Assembly (NCBI GenBank): GCA_018653085.1
Contig: JABIAY010000049.1
Coordinates: 182,335-246,334 of the forward strand
DNA from: Nitrospina sp.
Lineage (GTDB): Bacteria; Nitrospinota; Nitrospinia; Nitrospinales; VA-1
Direction: 5' to 3'
DNA length: 64,000 nt
Made by a program: the position numbers and the translations under genes. Below, one piece after another: positions 55,676 through 64,000 of this stretch (positions are counted from its first letter, which is position 1; each line of letters begins with the position of its first letter). The notes under the pieces were generated by a model. The model made no database searches. It saw only the letters and a list, made by a program, of their open reading frames with translations, and was not told the DNA's origin.

Positions 55676-58169
55676 CTTCTGTGTCATCTTCGGTGTCATA
55701 TATGGATTCAAATGTGCGATGCAAGTCTACTAAGTCTTGCTTGGCAGATGCAATAGACCCTAATCCTCTGAGAGTGAATCCTAAAAAGAATTTTGTCTCA
55801 TTAAGGCCGGTGCCACCTGCTCTAAAGTTGTTACGCTTGACCCAGTCGAAGTTAAAGCCCCAGCATTCACAGGGGTCATCATAAACCAAAGTCAGGTGAT
55901 TTTCACGATTGGTATCTGTGTTTTCATCCAAACGGGTACTTGCCTGGAGTCTCCAGCCCTCTTTCATTGCCCAGTCCAATGAAGCTATCGTAAAGACACT
56001 TCCTCTGCGTACATACCTTCGCTCCAAAGATAGAAACAAGGAGTCTACAGGTTTTACTCCGATTTCGAAATTCCATCCTTCAAATACATCGTCATATATA
56101 TCAAATGTTGTGTCGGCATTGAACTCGAAGGTATCCGTCAACCTGCTGTCCAGATCAAAACGGATATCAGCAAACGGGCGTTTGTTCTCAGAGTTCTCTG
56201 ACCCGGTGGCCTCAATCAGATCGAAAGTCTGGCTGATATCAAAGCGAAGCACTTCGCGGGTTGAAAAGGTGCCTCCTTTTTCAAGTTCTTTTTGCAAGAG
56301 CCTTTGAGTTAAGGAATAACTAACATTGCTTTGCCGATTTACGGAATCGATCCCATCCAACACTTTTATTTTTTCGCGATCTATTTCATCCAGGTCGGGA
56401 ATGAAGTTATAGGTGAGACGGGGTTCTATTAAATGTTTGACCTTGGGTATATATTTATTTTTGAGATCAAAGACTTTTTCAATCCTTGGACCTTCAAACG
56501 CGGCGGTGACATCGAATGATTCTCGGGTGAATAAGTCCAAACGTTTATTATCATCAGTTGTATCCAACCCCTTGCTGTAAACAGTTTCTCTTACTCCCAA
56601 GGTGGGAGTGAAGGAAAGCCATGGGGCGATTTTCGCCGTATAGGATATCTGCGGATGAAAATCGAAACGCTGGACGGAAAAATTATCATCTACATCCGGG
56701 CTGGAATCCAGATCCGTGAGAAATGAGCTCAAGCTGGTATCCATGTTGAGATAAAAGTTACTGTCGCGGTCGCCCAAAGCATACCTGGGAGCCTTGTAAG
56801 TTATTCGGGGTAGTTCCGCAAAGGTTTGGTCGCTGGAGGCTTCAGAACTATCGCGATAACGGGTTAGAAGATCTAAGGTGCTATTGTTGTCGAAGGTTTT
56901 TGTGAGTGTGGCATGAGAATCTGTGTTTCGACGGGTTCGTTGGTTGCTATCATCCGCAAAATTCCTGCCAAACCCGCTTTCCAGTTCCAGAATTCCATCA
57001 AACCTAAATCCATTCGAAAAATCCTGTTCGTGGCTGGCATCCACTTTCCAGAATGTAGAGCGGGTAAGCTTGTCGTCTATATAAGAAGCGGTGATTGCAC
57101 CACGGGTGACTTTGTTGGGGGTATATCTGTATTCGATTCCCGGGTTAAAGCCGCGCCTACCCTGATACCCCAAGCTGAACGTGGCATCGGAGTGTCCGTT
57201 AATGACCCAGTAATAGGTGTTGTTAAAAGTCACGCCATCAGTACTGCTATTTCCAAAAGAAGGCATTAGAAATCCGCTTTTACGGTCCTGAGCGATTGGG
57301 ATGTACCCTACCGGAAGGTAAAAAATGGGGATATCCCTTACTTTAAAGACCCCTTTGGTAAAAAGAGCCCGGTCGCCGACTACAATGTCCATAGATTCTG
57401 CTTCAAAGAGCCAATCCGGCAGGCTACCTTCGCAGGTTGTGAGGCGGCCTTTTTTGACTTTGTAATGAGTTTCTGTGTATCGGGTAATGTCTTTTCCCTT
57501 AAGATAAAAGTTTTTGCCAAGTCGACCTCGAGCTTCAAACATCCTACCTTGTTCGTTATTGGTGTTAAACAGGGTTTTGTTGCCTCTGAGCCGGGTCCCA
57601 TCACTTTGAGTGATGATGACATTACCGATGGCTGTACCATTTCCGGTCTTATTGTTCACTTTGACTTTATCTGCCAGGATGGTTCTGTCTTCGAGCTGTA
57701 TCACTACTTTCCCCCATGCCCAAACCATACCCCGTTTGTTGTCATGGGTCATGTGGTCGGCGGTTAGGAAAATTTTTTCCTTGGCTGGTTGCTCTACCAC
57801 TTTTTCCGGGGGGAGGGTTATGGGGGTGTCAGCAACCTGAATCCAATTGGGGAAAGTCAGTTGCTCGGGTATGGCCACGCTTTCATTTAGCGTTAGCGGT
57901 TTTCCATCTCCCCAAAACCAATCTACACCATGAGTTTCCAGGTCTGCATCCAAATACAGTAATTCCGAGGGTGATAGAGGTTTCCCGTTGGCCCAAAACC
58001 AGGCAGAAGTTTGATTTGGGCTCGATAGTCCCTTAGTTAATTCAGGGGACCTCTGGGTTTCTTCCTGACCAGATCGGGAGAATCTTCTTTCCAATTCACC
58101 TTTGTCACTGGAATAGGATTCACTCGCTAGAGAGAGGAGTATTCCCAGAATTAAAAAAAGTATTTTCAT
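55662..58169 (-). CDS. lptD: LPS-assembly protein LptD
   Basis: Outer-membrane beta-barrel that inserts LPS; about 835 residues. A signal peptide (MKILFLILGILLSLASES) is followed by an unusual segment with two WFW-x-x-GKPL repeats, then the OstA/LptA-like domain (TADHMTHDNKRGMVWAWGKV) and the LptD barrel with many aromatic-ended strands. The frame is open to 58196, but the ATG at 58169 begins the signal peptide. It overlaps the folC 3' end by about 50 bp and pyrE by about 14 bp. The C-terminus is an acidic DTEDDTEDDTK repeat. LptE, its partner, is not seen. Confidence 0.88.
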   Translation of the reverse strand: MKILFLILGILLSLASESYSSDKGELERRFSRSGQEETQRSPELTKGLSSPNQTSAWFWANGKPLSPSELLYLDADLETHGVDWFWGDGKPLTLNESVAIPEQLTFPNWIQVADTPITLPPEKVVEQPAKEKIFLTADHMTHDNKRGMVWAWGKVVIQLEDRTILADKVKVNNKTGNGTAIGNVIITQSDGTRLRGNKTLFNTNNEQGRMFEARGRLGKNFYLKGKDITRYTETHYKVKKGRLTTCEGSLPDWLFEAESMDIVVGDRALFTKGVFKVRDIPIFYLPVGYIPIAQDRKSGFLMPSFGNSSTDGVTFNNTYYWVINGHSDATFSLGYQGRRGFNPGIEYRYTPNKVTRGAITASYIDDKLTRSTFWKVDASHEQDFSNGFRFDGILELESGFGRNFADDSNQRTRRNTDSHATLTKTFDNNSTLDLLTRYRDSSEASSDQTFAELPRITYKAPRYALGDRDSNFYLNMDTSLSSFLTDLDSSPDVDDNFSVQRFDFHPQISYTAKIAPWLSFTPTLGVRETVYSKGLDTTDDNKRLDLFTRESFDVTAAFEGPRIEKVFDLKNKYIPKVKHLIEPRLTYNFIPDLDEIDREKIKVLDGIDSVNRQSNVSYSLTQRLLQKELEKGGTFSTREVLRFDISQTFDLIEATGSENSENKRPFADIRFDLDSRLTDTFEFNADTTFDIYDDVFEGWNFEIGVKPVDSLFLSLERRYVRRGSVFTIASLDWAMKEGWRLQASTRLDENTDTNRENHLTLVYDDPCECWGFNFDWVKRNNFRAGGTGLNETKFFLGFTLRGLGSIASAKQDLVDLHRTFESIYDTEDDTEDDTK

Positions 58170-59451
58170 CGTTAAAAAATTCTTTGGCTTTCGCAACCAG
58201 AAATATGGAACCTGTGATACAAATCAGATCGTTCTGGTTGGCGATTTGTTTTACAGCTTGTAACGCATTGGAAACCGTTGCAAAAACCTGCGACGGTTTA
58301 TTGTAAATTTTCAGCTTCTCGGCCAGTTTGTCTGGTGCCTCTCCCCGAGGGGGGTTGATCGGTACCAGGGAAAAATGATCCCCCAACTGGCTTAAAATTT
58401 TAATAACTTCATCAATTTTTTTGTCCTGCATCAGCCCCAAAACAACAAAACAGCGGGAAAATTTGAAGTTTTCACGCAATTCCAGTGTCATATTCCTGAC
58501 GCTTTCCTCGTTATGAGCACAGTCCAACACGACTGTCGGGTGTGAGGAAACCGTTTCCAGCCGTCCTTCCCAGGAAACCGTTTCCAGTCCCTTTCTGAGG
58601 TGTTTTTCCTCAATCTTCAGCCCGCGTTCCTTTAATTTTAAGCAAGCTGACAGGGCCAACCCTGCATTATTCCTTTGAAAACTGCCTGTAAGGGGCAGGT
58701 TTAGGTTGTTCAGAGCCCAAGAGTCCGACTTGAAACTGAAGGTATTGCTCCCTTCATTTTCGGCCTCAAGGGCGACCTGGAAGTCCACTCCCAAGCGGTA
58801 AAGGCTTGCCGAATGCTTCCTGGCCAAATTGTTGACAACCTCAAACAGCTCCTCTTCAGGGATATGAGCAAAAACTGTACCGCTTTCCTTGATAATTGAA
58901 GCTTTTTCAAAGGCTATCTGTTCCAGGTCTTCCCCAAGGTATTGGGTATGGTCCCGGGATATGGAGGTGATAATAGATATTTCCGCCTGGCAAAGGTTGG
59001 TGGCATCCAACCTGCCACCCAGCCCGACTTCAATTATATTTATATCGGTATTTTGTTCGTTAAAATAAAGGAAAGCTAAAACTGTTGTGAACTCAAAAAA
59101 TGTGATGGCAATACCCAGTTCTTCTACTGCCGATTTAATGCGAGTGATCAACTCGAGCGTTTGGTGCTTTTCGATCATTTTACGGTTAATCTGGACCCGT
59201 TCACGAAAGTCTAGGAGGTGGGGGGAGGTATAAAGCCCTACCTTATAGCCAGAAGTGCTGAGGATAGATTCTATCATCGCGGCGGTTGAACCTTTGCCAT
59301 TGGTGCCAGCGATATGAATAGTGCGTCCGTGCAATTGTGGTTCACCAAAATATTGTAGAAGAAGGCTGGTATTATTAAGTCCCAGTTTGATACCACTTTG
59401 TGTGAGACTGTATAAATACTTGAGAGCTTCTTGATAAGTCAGTTCAGGCAT
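58120..59451 (-). CDS. folC: Folylpolyglutamate/dihydrofolate synthase
   Basis: Mur-ligase-type ATPase that adds glutamate to folates and makes dihydrofolate; 443 residues. The P-loop GTNGKGSTAAMIESIL lies near residue 50. The TTVLAFLYFNEQNTDINIIE and VGLGGRLDATN segments, the SRDHTQYLG motif and VVLDCAHNEES are diagnostic. It is the first gene of the overlapping folC-lptD-pyrE run. The C-terminal 15 residues extend beyond the family core and overlap the lptD signal peptide region. Confidence 0.95.
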   Translation of the reverse strand: MPELTYQEALKYLYSLTQSGIKLGLNNTSLLLQYFGEPQLHGRTIHIAGTNGKGSTAAMIESILSTSGYKVGLYTSPHLLDFRERVQINRKMIEKHQTLELITRIKSAVEELGIAITFFEFTTVLAFLYFNEQNTDINIIEVGLGGRLDATNLCQAEISIITSISRDHTQYLGEDLEQIAFEKASIIKESGTVFAHIPEEELFEVVNNLARKHSASLYRLGVDFQVALEAENEGSNTFSFKSDSWALNNLNLPLTGSFQRNNAGLALSACLKLKERGLKIEEKHLRKGLETVSWEGRLETVSSHPTVVLDCAHNEESVRNMTLELRENFKFSRCFVVLGLMQDKKIDEVIKILSQLGDHFSLVPINPPRGEAPDKLAEKLKIYNKPSQVFATVSNALQAVKQIANQNDLICITGSIFLVAKAKEFFNDENTFFNSGNTPLSSE

Positions 59452-59645
59452 GTTGGTTTAATGATTGTATTGCAGAATATTTTTAATCAAGGTTGATGGC
59501 ATGACCTAACTGGAAGTAAAAAGAATTTGCTTTAAACTAATGACCCTGGGTTCGGGCCATGCACGACTGAGTATTCTAAAAATATCAGACGGTCTTGTTT
59601 CAGAATAGATTGAAGCAGTAAAAAGTGTCGAGGCATTAACAAACT

Positions 59646-60146
59646 ATGAAGAATGATTCAACGATTACGATTCCCTTGGTCGCCTTTTCCTCCTGCCGGG
59701 AAGGGCGGGAGCCCAGCCTTGCGAAGGGAGAATATGTTTCCAATGGTTCTGATTATATCAGAATAGCTCCAGCAAGGGAACTGCCCAAGAAATGTTATGG
59801 CGTGCGAGTCGAAAGCCTCTGCGAGACCTCATTGTTGCCACGAGGTTCGCTTGCGGTTTTCTCTAAATCGGAAGGGCCTGCATTGGGAGATATCTATGCG
59901 GTGGAAGTTCAAAATGAAATTCCATTTTTCGGGAAATGGGTACAAAAAGAATCTGCGGGTGGCAGTAATAGGAGAAAAGTCTTTATGGTGCCAACGCCTT
60001 TACATGTTCCCGACGGCAAGGTTTCACCCATTGCATCGTCTTTGCATCATGTTCTGTTATTTAAGGATTTGCAACGCTCAGGCCAGTTGAGATTGATTCC
60101 TGCCAATAAATTAGTCTGGAAACACCCCTTGGTTTATGTGGAGTGA
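59646..60146 (+). CDS. S24-peptidase-like protein without DNA-binding domain
   Basis: A 166-residue protein resembling the C-terminal (LexA/CI) S24 domain: CYGVRVESLCETSLLPRGS, LAVFSKSEGPALGDIYAVEV and IPFFGKWVQKES, where the lysine could be the catalytic base. The usual GxSMxP serine motif is not clear; the corresponding stretch reads VESLCETSLLPRGS. There is no N-terminal helix-turn-helix, so it is not a normal repressor. It is divergent from folC (194 bp apart). It may be a stand-alone S24 fold of unknown role; activity is uncertain. Confidence 0.6.
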   Translation: MKNDSTITIPLVAFSSCREGREPSLAKGEYVSNGSDYIRIAPARELPKKCYGVRVESLCETSLLPRGSLAVFSKSEGPALGDIYAVEVQNEIPFFGKWVQKESAGGSNRRKVFMVPTPLHVPDGKVSPIASSLHHVLLFKDLQRSGQLRLIPANKLVWKHPLVYVE

Positions 60147-60162
60147 AACCGAATTGCAATGC

Positions 60163-60807
60163 CTAAGCTAAAGAAATGGGCATCATGTCTTTCCAGAACT
60201 TTACTCCCGCCTGCGTCCAGTCCAGCTCTTTAAAGGACTCCTCAGCAGTAGAGTAAATTCGTATGATTTTCATATAATCCAATAGATGTGTTTTTTCTAA
60301 CCATTCTTGTTCTGAAAGGTCAGCGATGGGAACGAAATACTCCATTCGCCAATCCCAAGGAGTGGGCGAAACAGAAAGGTATATATTTTCAAAGGCGGGT
60401 TTGTTACGAACTGAAGATAGGGACTGAAAATAGTTTGGCAGTTTGTCTCCCTTTAAGATCAAAGCAAATCCTAGATAATGACCCCACCAAAATAAGGTTC
60501 GAAAGGTAAACATTGCGGTTTTAGAAAAGTTCTGTGGAATATCCAAAGACATGAAGGGGAAGCCATTGTTGTTTTCACCTTTAACAATTTGACCTTTCTC
60601 AATATCTGTTCCCGGAGGTAATGGCACTGAGCAGAAGTTCAACTCTTCAACCATTAATTCTTTAAGTTTGTTGAGACGATTTTCGACTTTTTTGAGAATT
60701 ACAGGCTTGTGCTGAAAGACTTCAATATGGTTGATCCATTGCAAGTCGTTCGCGTACCAGCTTTCATTTTCTTCAAGGGGGGAATCTGCCGAGTTTTCAT
60801 TGCCCAT
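60163..60807 (-). CDS. Hypothetical 214-residue protein
   Basis: I do not recognise this protein. It is soluble, rich in aromatic residues, with segments LKKVENRLNKLKELMVEELN (helical), PFMSLDIPQNFSKTAMFTF and TPWDWRMEYFVPIADLSEQEW. No signal peptide, membrane segment or metal motif is seen. It lies at the downstream end of the motA-motB-PilZ run on the same strand, 61 bp from the PilZ gene, so it may belong to that locus. Confidence 0.6.
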   Translation of the reverse strand: MGNENSADSPLEENESWYANDLQWINHIEVFQHKPVILKKVENRLNKLKELMVEELNFCSVPLPPGTDIEKGQIVKGENNNGFPFMSLDIPQNFSKTAMFTFRTLFWWGHYLGFALILKGDKLPNYFQSLSSVRNKPAFENIYLSVSPTPWDWRMEYFVPIADLSEQEWLEKTHLLDYMKIIRIYSTAEESFKELDWTQAGVKFWKDMMPISLA

Positions 60808-60868
60808 GATTTAGAAGCGATTGCATAAGGGGAGGAGATTTGAAAAGAAAGCTCCTATTTTACGCCAA

Positions 60869-61264
60869 CTATTTGAGAGCTTTGCTTTTCTGTTGCGCGA
60901 TTTCCTCTTTTTGGCGGGCCAAAATATAAGAATGAATTTGATCCTCCTGATATTCGCTCAACCCCACTATTGAGCAACGACAAATATTATTGTCATCAAT
61001 TTTGTGAACTGTGGTCTCGACAATAATGGTTTCTTTTTCTGGTAAGATAATTTCAAGTGGGTAGGTTGCCCCACTTTTAAAATTTGTATTATTAAAAGAA
61101 ATACCACCGGCACTAATATCAAGAGCAATGAGCTTGGTGTCACCTACATTGATGACAACCGGATTTTCTTTAGATGGGTAAACCCTGAAGGCCCCCCTAT
61201 CTGCAGGAGGAGCTTTAAATAACTTTCCTTTGTCCGAATCTTTAATTTTCTTTTTCCAGAACAA
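60869..61264 (-). CDS. PilZ-domain protein coupled to MotB
   Basis: A PilZ-domain protein of about 131 residues, with the RGAFRVYPSKENPVVINV start (the expected second arginine is absent) and LDISAGGISF (D/NxSxxG). The frame extends to an ATG at 61333, but a TTG at 61264 has GGAGGG exactly 6 bp upstream and starts directly before FWKKKIKDSDKG, so I prefer it. With that start it overlaps the motB 3' end by 23 bp, indicating coupled translation. PilZ proteins such as YcgR can act on the stator, which fits this place. Confidence 0.72.
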   Translation of the reverse strand: MFWKKKIKDSDKGKLFKAPPADRGAFRVYPSKENPVVINVGDTKLIALDISAGGISFNNTNFKSGATYPLEIILPEKETIIVETTVHKIDDNNICRCSIVGLSEYQEDQIHSYILARQKEEIAQQKSKALK

Positions 61265-62732
61265 ACTCAACCCTCCTATTTTTGGCTCTTCCAGGCACCG
61301 TGTCATTGGTAACCAAGGGAAACGTGTCTGCATAACCCGTCGCAGTCATATTTTCGGGCTCTACACCTTTGTCATAAAAGTATCTTAGAACAGCTGTTGC
61401 TCGACCGGCAGAAAGCTCCCAGTTGGTTGGAAACTTTTCTGTGGAAATACTTTCGTCATCAGTGTGCCCCTGTATATGTATCGTGTAATCCGGGTATTTA
61501 TTTACAACACCAACAACTGCATCCAGCACGGATCTTGAGGATAACTGCAGATCAGCCTGACCTGGTTTAAAAAGACTTGCACCTGGAACACGAACTACAA
61601 TCTTACCTTGACTAGTTTCAATATCCAAATTTTCTTGTTCAGCTATTCCACTAACTTCCGACATTATATCATCGGTTTTTGTCATTTCCAAATTTTGCAG
61701 TGTTTCCTGGATCTCGACGGCATTAAGGGCTTCAAGAACTCCAATACTTTTTGCATCTGCGCCAATTATGGCAGACTTAAATGTGCTCACATTCTTAGAT
61801 GCTATTGCGTACATGAGGATAAAAAAGACCATTACTAGTGTGACCATATCTGAAAAAGTGGCCATCCAAAGTGGTGCCCCCTCCTCACAGACGTGATCAG
61901 CTTGTTTTTTTTTGGGTGTTTTTTTTTTAAGTTCTTCCTCAAACTCTTCTTCTATTAATTTAATTTTCTCATTAAGTTTTTTTTTAAATTTTTCTTTATT
62001 ATCTTTGAGTTCTTTTTCAAGCTGTTTTTTTTCTTTTTCTATTACATCTAGATTAATTTTCAGGTCCTTGATGATTTGAGGCGGCAACTTGTCGCTATCA
62101 TCTTCATCGCAACTTTCGGCCATGATTTTCTCAAAAGATTGAATTATTTCGTTCTTTTCATCAATCAACTTTTGCAAGGAGTCTATACTTTCTTGCTGCC
62201 TTATCTCAACCTGTTCTTTTTTTTTTGATGATTGGGGTTTATCGCGTAGACGTTTTACCTCCGCGACCAGTAACTCCTTGTCTTTATCTTGGGCACTATT
62301 ATTGCTATTATGTTCTGTAATTCGTTCTTTAAGATTCTCGTTATCCCGTTTTAATTTTTTAAGAGCTTCGACCATCCTGGGGTCTATAGCTTTTTTGGTT
62401 TCTGTAGCTGACTTTATGTCAGGGGAGCCTGTGGAGGTTTTCTTAAGTTCCTGAACAAGTTTTGATTTGTCTTTTACCGCTTTTTCTAATTGCTTTTTTA
62501 ATTCTTCAACTACCCCCTTGCTTTGTTTAAAAGATTCTGGGAAATCTCGTGCTTGTCGGATTTCGTTTTCTTTGCTACTGACAGTTCCTTTTAGATCTTC
62601 GATTGTTTTCTGGCTAATTTTCAGGAAATGCTGAAGTTTGGCTTCATTCTTTAACTGTACAACTTTATAACGTTGCATCTCTTTCTCTTGAGCCCGGAGT
62701 CGCTCCTTTAACATTTCTGCGCTATCACGCAT
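61242..62732 (-). CDS. motB: MotB/OmpA-type stator protein with long N-terminal coiled coil
   Basis: A 496-residue protein. Residues about 1-280 are highly charged coiled coil (many K, E and L heptads, such as VIEKEKKQLEKELKDNKEKF). Then comes a MotB membrane helix near 289-312 with the proton-binding aspartate in WMATFSDMVTLVMVFF (about D295), a linker, and an OmpA peptidoglycan-binding domain (GHTDDESISTEKF...NWELSAGRA, residues 375-495). Ordinary MotB has only about 30 residues before the membrane helix, so the cytoplasmic coiled coil is unusual. It is coupled to PilZ downstream and follows motA by 52 bp. Confidence 0.88.
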   Translation of the reverse strand: MRDSAEMLKERLRAQEKEMQRYKVVQLKNEAKLQHFLKISQKTIEDLKGTVSSKENEIRQARDFPESFKQSKGVVEELKKQLEKAVKDKSKLVQELKKTSTGSPDIKSATETKKAIDPRMVEALKKLKRDNENLKERITEHNSNNSAQDKDKELLVAEVKRLRDKPQSSKKKEQVEIRQQESIDSLQKLIDEKNEIIQSFEKIMAESCDEDDSDKLPPQIIKDLKINLDVIEKEKKQLEKELKDNKEKFKKKLNEKIKLIEEEFEEELKKKTPKKKQADHVCEEGAPLWMATFSDMVTLVMVFFILMYAIASKNVSTFKSAIIGADAKSIGVLEALNAVEIQETLQNLEMTKTDDIMSEVSGIAEQENLDIETSQGKIVVRVPGASLFKPGQADLQLSSRSVLDAVVGVVNKYPDYTIHIQGHTDDESISTEKFPTNWELSAGRATAVLRYFYDKGVEPENMTATGYADTFPLVTNDTVPGRAKNRRVEFVLEKEN

Positions 62733-62784
62733 ATTTTATTTCCATTAAAAATATATTATTATTATTACTTGTAAAGAGCCCCTA

Positions 62785-63552
62785 TCACTTCACGTTTGTT
62801 TTTATTTGGCGACGCAACTTTGTTGGGATGTAGGAAGATAATTTCTCATATACCATCGTGGGATTATTTTCCTGAATGATAGATGTGGCTCCCGCGAACA
62901 TAATCTCAAGGCTTATACACTCACTCATAGTTCGGGCTTTCAATTTACCCGCTATCGGACCACATATCATAAACGCAAAAAAACTTCCATAAAAAGTGGT
63001 CAATAATGCGACTGCCATTGAAGGTCCTACGGAATCTGGATCACTTAAATTTTGAAGCATCTGCACGAGACCTATCAGGGTACCTAACATTCCAAATGCA
63101 GGTGCGTATGCTGCCATTTTTACAAAAACATCTTGCTGGATAGTATGTCTTTGTTTCATTGAATCAATTTCAATATTGAGTGTGTCTCGAATAATATCTT
63201 CTTTGGCACCATCTGCTATCAACATGCAGGCCTTTTTAAGGAAGGCGGACTCAAATTCTAACCTGCTCAAAGCCACAAGACCCTGTTTACGGCTCACTTT
63301 ACAAAGCTCGACCATAGTGGCAACGACTTCATTGGCATCTAATTTTCTAGATGAAAAAACAAAAATAGCCGCCTTACAAGCTGATTTGACATCATCAAAT
63401 TGAAAAGTAATGAGAATGGCGGCCAGTGTTCCTCCAATAACGATCATCAGTCCAGGAAGATTAACAAAAGACTGCAGATCACCGCCGATTAAAATAGAAA
63501 CAATAATCAAGGTGAGTCCACAAATAATACCTGTTAATGATGCTTTGTCCAA
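62785..63552 (-). CDS. motA: MotA-type stator channel protein
   Basis: Ion-conducting stator subunit; 255 residues with four membrane segments. Conserved prolines in AAYAPAFGMLGTLIGL (P150) and FMICGPIAGKL (P199) and the PSMAVALLTTFYGS segment match MotA/PomA. A cytoplasmic loop (residues 60-140) carries the FliG-contact region. It is first in the motA-motB-PilZ locus. No flagellar structural gene is in the window, so it could serve a flagellum elsewhere or another ion-driven machine. Confidence 0.93.
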   Translation of the reverse strand: MDKASLTGIICGLTLIIVSILIGGDLQSFVNLPGLMIVIGGTLAAILITFQFDDVKSACKAAIFVFSSRKLDANEVVATMVELCKVSRKQGLVALSRLEFESAFLKKACMLIADGAKEDIIRDTLNIEIDSMKQRHTIQQDVFVKMAAYAPAFGMLGTLIGLVQMLQNLSDPDSVGPSMAVALLTTFYGSFFAFMICGPIAGKLKARTMSECISLEIMFAGATSIIQENNPTMVYEKLSSYIPTKLRRQIKTNVK

Positions 63553-64000
63553 AATTCAGCCTTTATTTTATAAAAAATTTCATGAAATTATATTTTGAGA
63601 ATTTACCATTTTGTCCTAGTTTCCACAATAAATTTGGTAATTTAACCAAAAAATTTTCAGCTAAAAAGAATTGCAAAATACCACTAAGATCATAAAAACC
63701 TTGTTTTAAACAATTTTTATTCATTTTATTTATAACGGTTAGTTGTGCAGCTATAATTAGCGTAAATTCAAAAATTTATTGGTTTTTTGAGTATTTTAAC
63801 CACGATAAAACTGTGTTTTCAGTTGATCCTAGAGACGAGTCTGGTTTTATAAAGAGTCGAAATGCTTGAGGGAGCAAAACAAAGCCATAACGCGTTGACT
63901 AAGATCTCTTTATGCTGGTTGTGATAATACTACCGCTTTATTCATCATAAAGGTGACAATGAACCCAATGACCTGCCTCGATTTGAACCTGCTGAGGCGT
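63553..64000. other. Upstream region of motA to the window end
   Basis: About 450 A/T-rich bases. It should hold the motA promoter, but I see no convincing motif, including a sigma28-type one. A short open frame begins with ATG at 63959 (RBS-like AAAGGTG upstream) and runs off the end after 14 codons, too little to call. Confidence 0.4.

Noticed and set aside
63959-64000. ATG with a fair ribosome binding site and 14 open codons at the window end
   Set aside because: Too short to judge and resembles no protein; also tested as a tRNA T-arm because of TTGAACC, but the stem does not pair.

Overview
This 64 kb window is a dense stretch of chromosome from a Gram-negative bacterium. Outer-membrane biogenesis is shown by an LptD homologue, and there is also a secretin-like periplasmic protein, a MotA/MotB stator and Che proteins. 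Most genes are housekeeping genes. By memory of the families alone, the mix fits a Nitrospinota-like or deltaproteobacteria-like lineage: a DUF3536-type GH57 gene inside the glycogen cluster, a CmoA, several J-domain proteins, and a protein resembling an accessory subunit of 2-oxoacid:ferredoxin oxidoreductases. This placement is an inference; no rRNA or other decisive marker is present.

Layout. 1-4037: 3' part of an ATP synthase operon (atpA partial, atpG, atpD, atpC). 4160-12320: a secreted DsrE-like protein convergent with uvrA, a UbiD-family decarboxylase, a Sel1-repeat protein and a membrane/TPR protein. 12414-16056: two dipeptide-type ABC permease genes split by a more A/T-rich recQ. 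16220-24332: mostly small accessory genes, including an unknown/DUF1566 pair, two J-domain proteins, a GNAT enzyme, a secretin-like protein, a 47-residue membrane peptide, a voltage-gated K+ channel, a SUMF1-domain protein and a DUF3106 pair. 24429-31813: glycogen metabolism (glgB, GH57, malQ, with glgP convergent). 31843-38554: minus-strand genes for an ABC-F protein, tRNA-Pro(CGG), a radical SAM/SPASM enzyme, an FmdB zinc ribbon, cmoA, leuA and a CBS/ACT protein. 39135-45332: gltB and gltD. 45427-50871: an HtrA-type protease and dnaK-grpE-dnaJ. 51167-53819: PilZ, two CheX-like proteins, CheR and CheY. 54083-59451: the putative oxidoreductase accessory protein, then overlapping folC-lptD-pyrE. 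59646-63552: an S24-like protein, an unknown protein, and a motA-motB-PilZ stator locus whose MotB carries a cytoplasmic coiled coil of about 280 residues.

The most distinctive structure outside genes is a family of intergenic repeats of about 97-108 bp, present singly or in head-to-tail tandem at seven or more places, together with related hairpins of the type CCCCCCT-GATA-AGGGGGG. At least five genes take their stop codon from inside a repeat copy. The other points worth following are the recQ insertion, the extended MotB, the 12-bp microsatellite that forms both the LptD C-terminus and a ladder of possible pyrE start codons, and the tryptophan-rich repeats at the LptD N-terminus.
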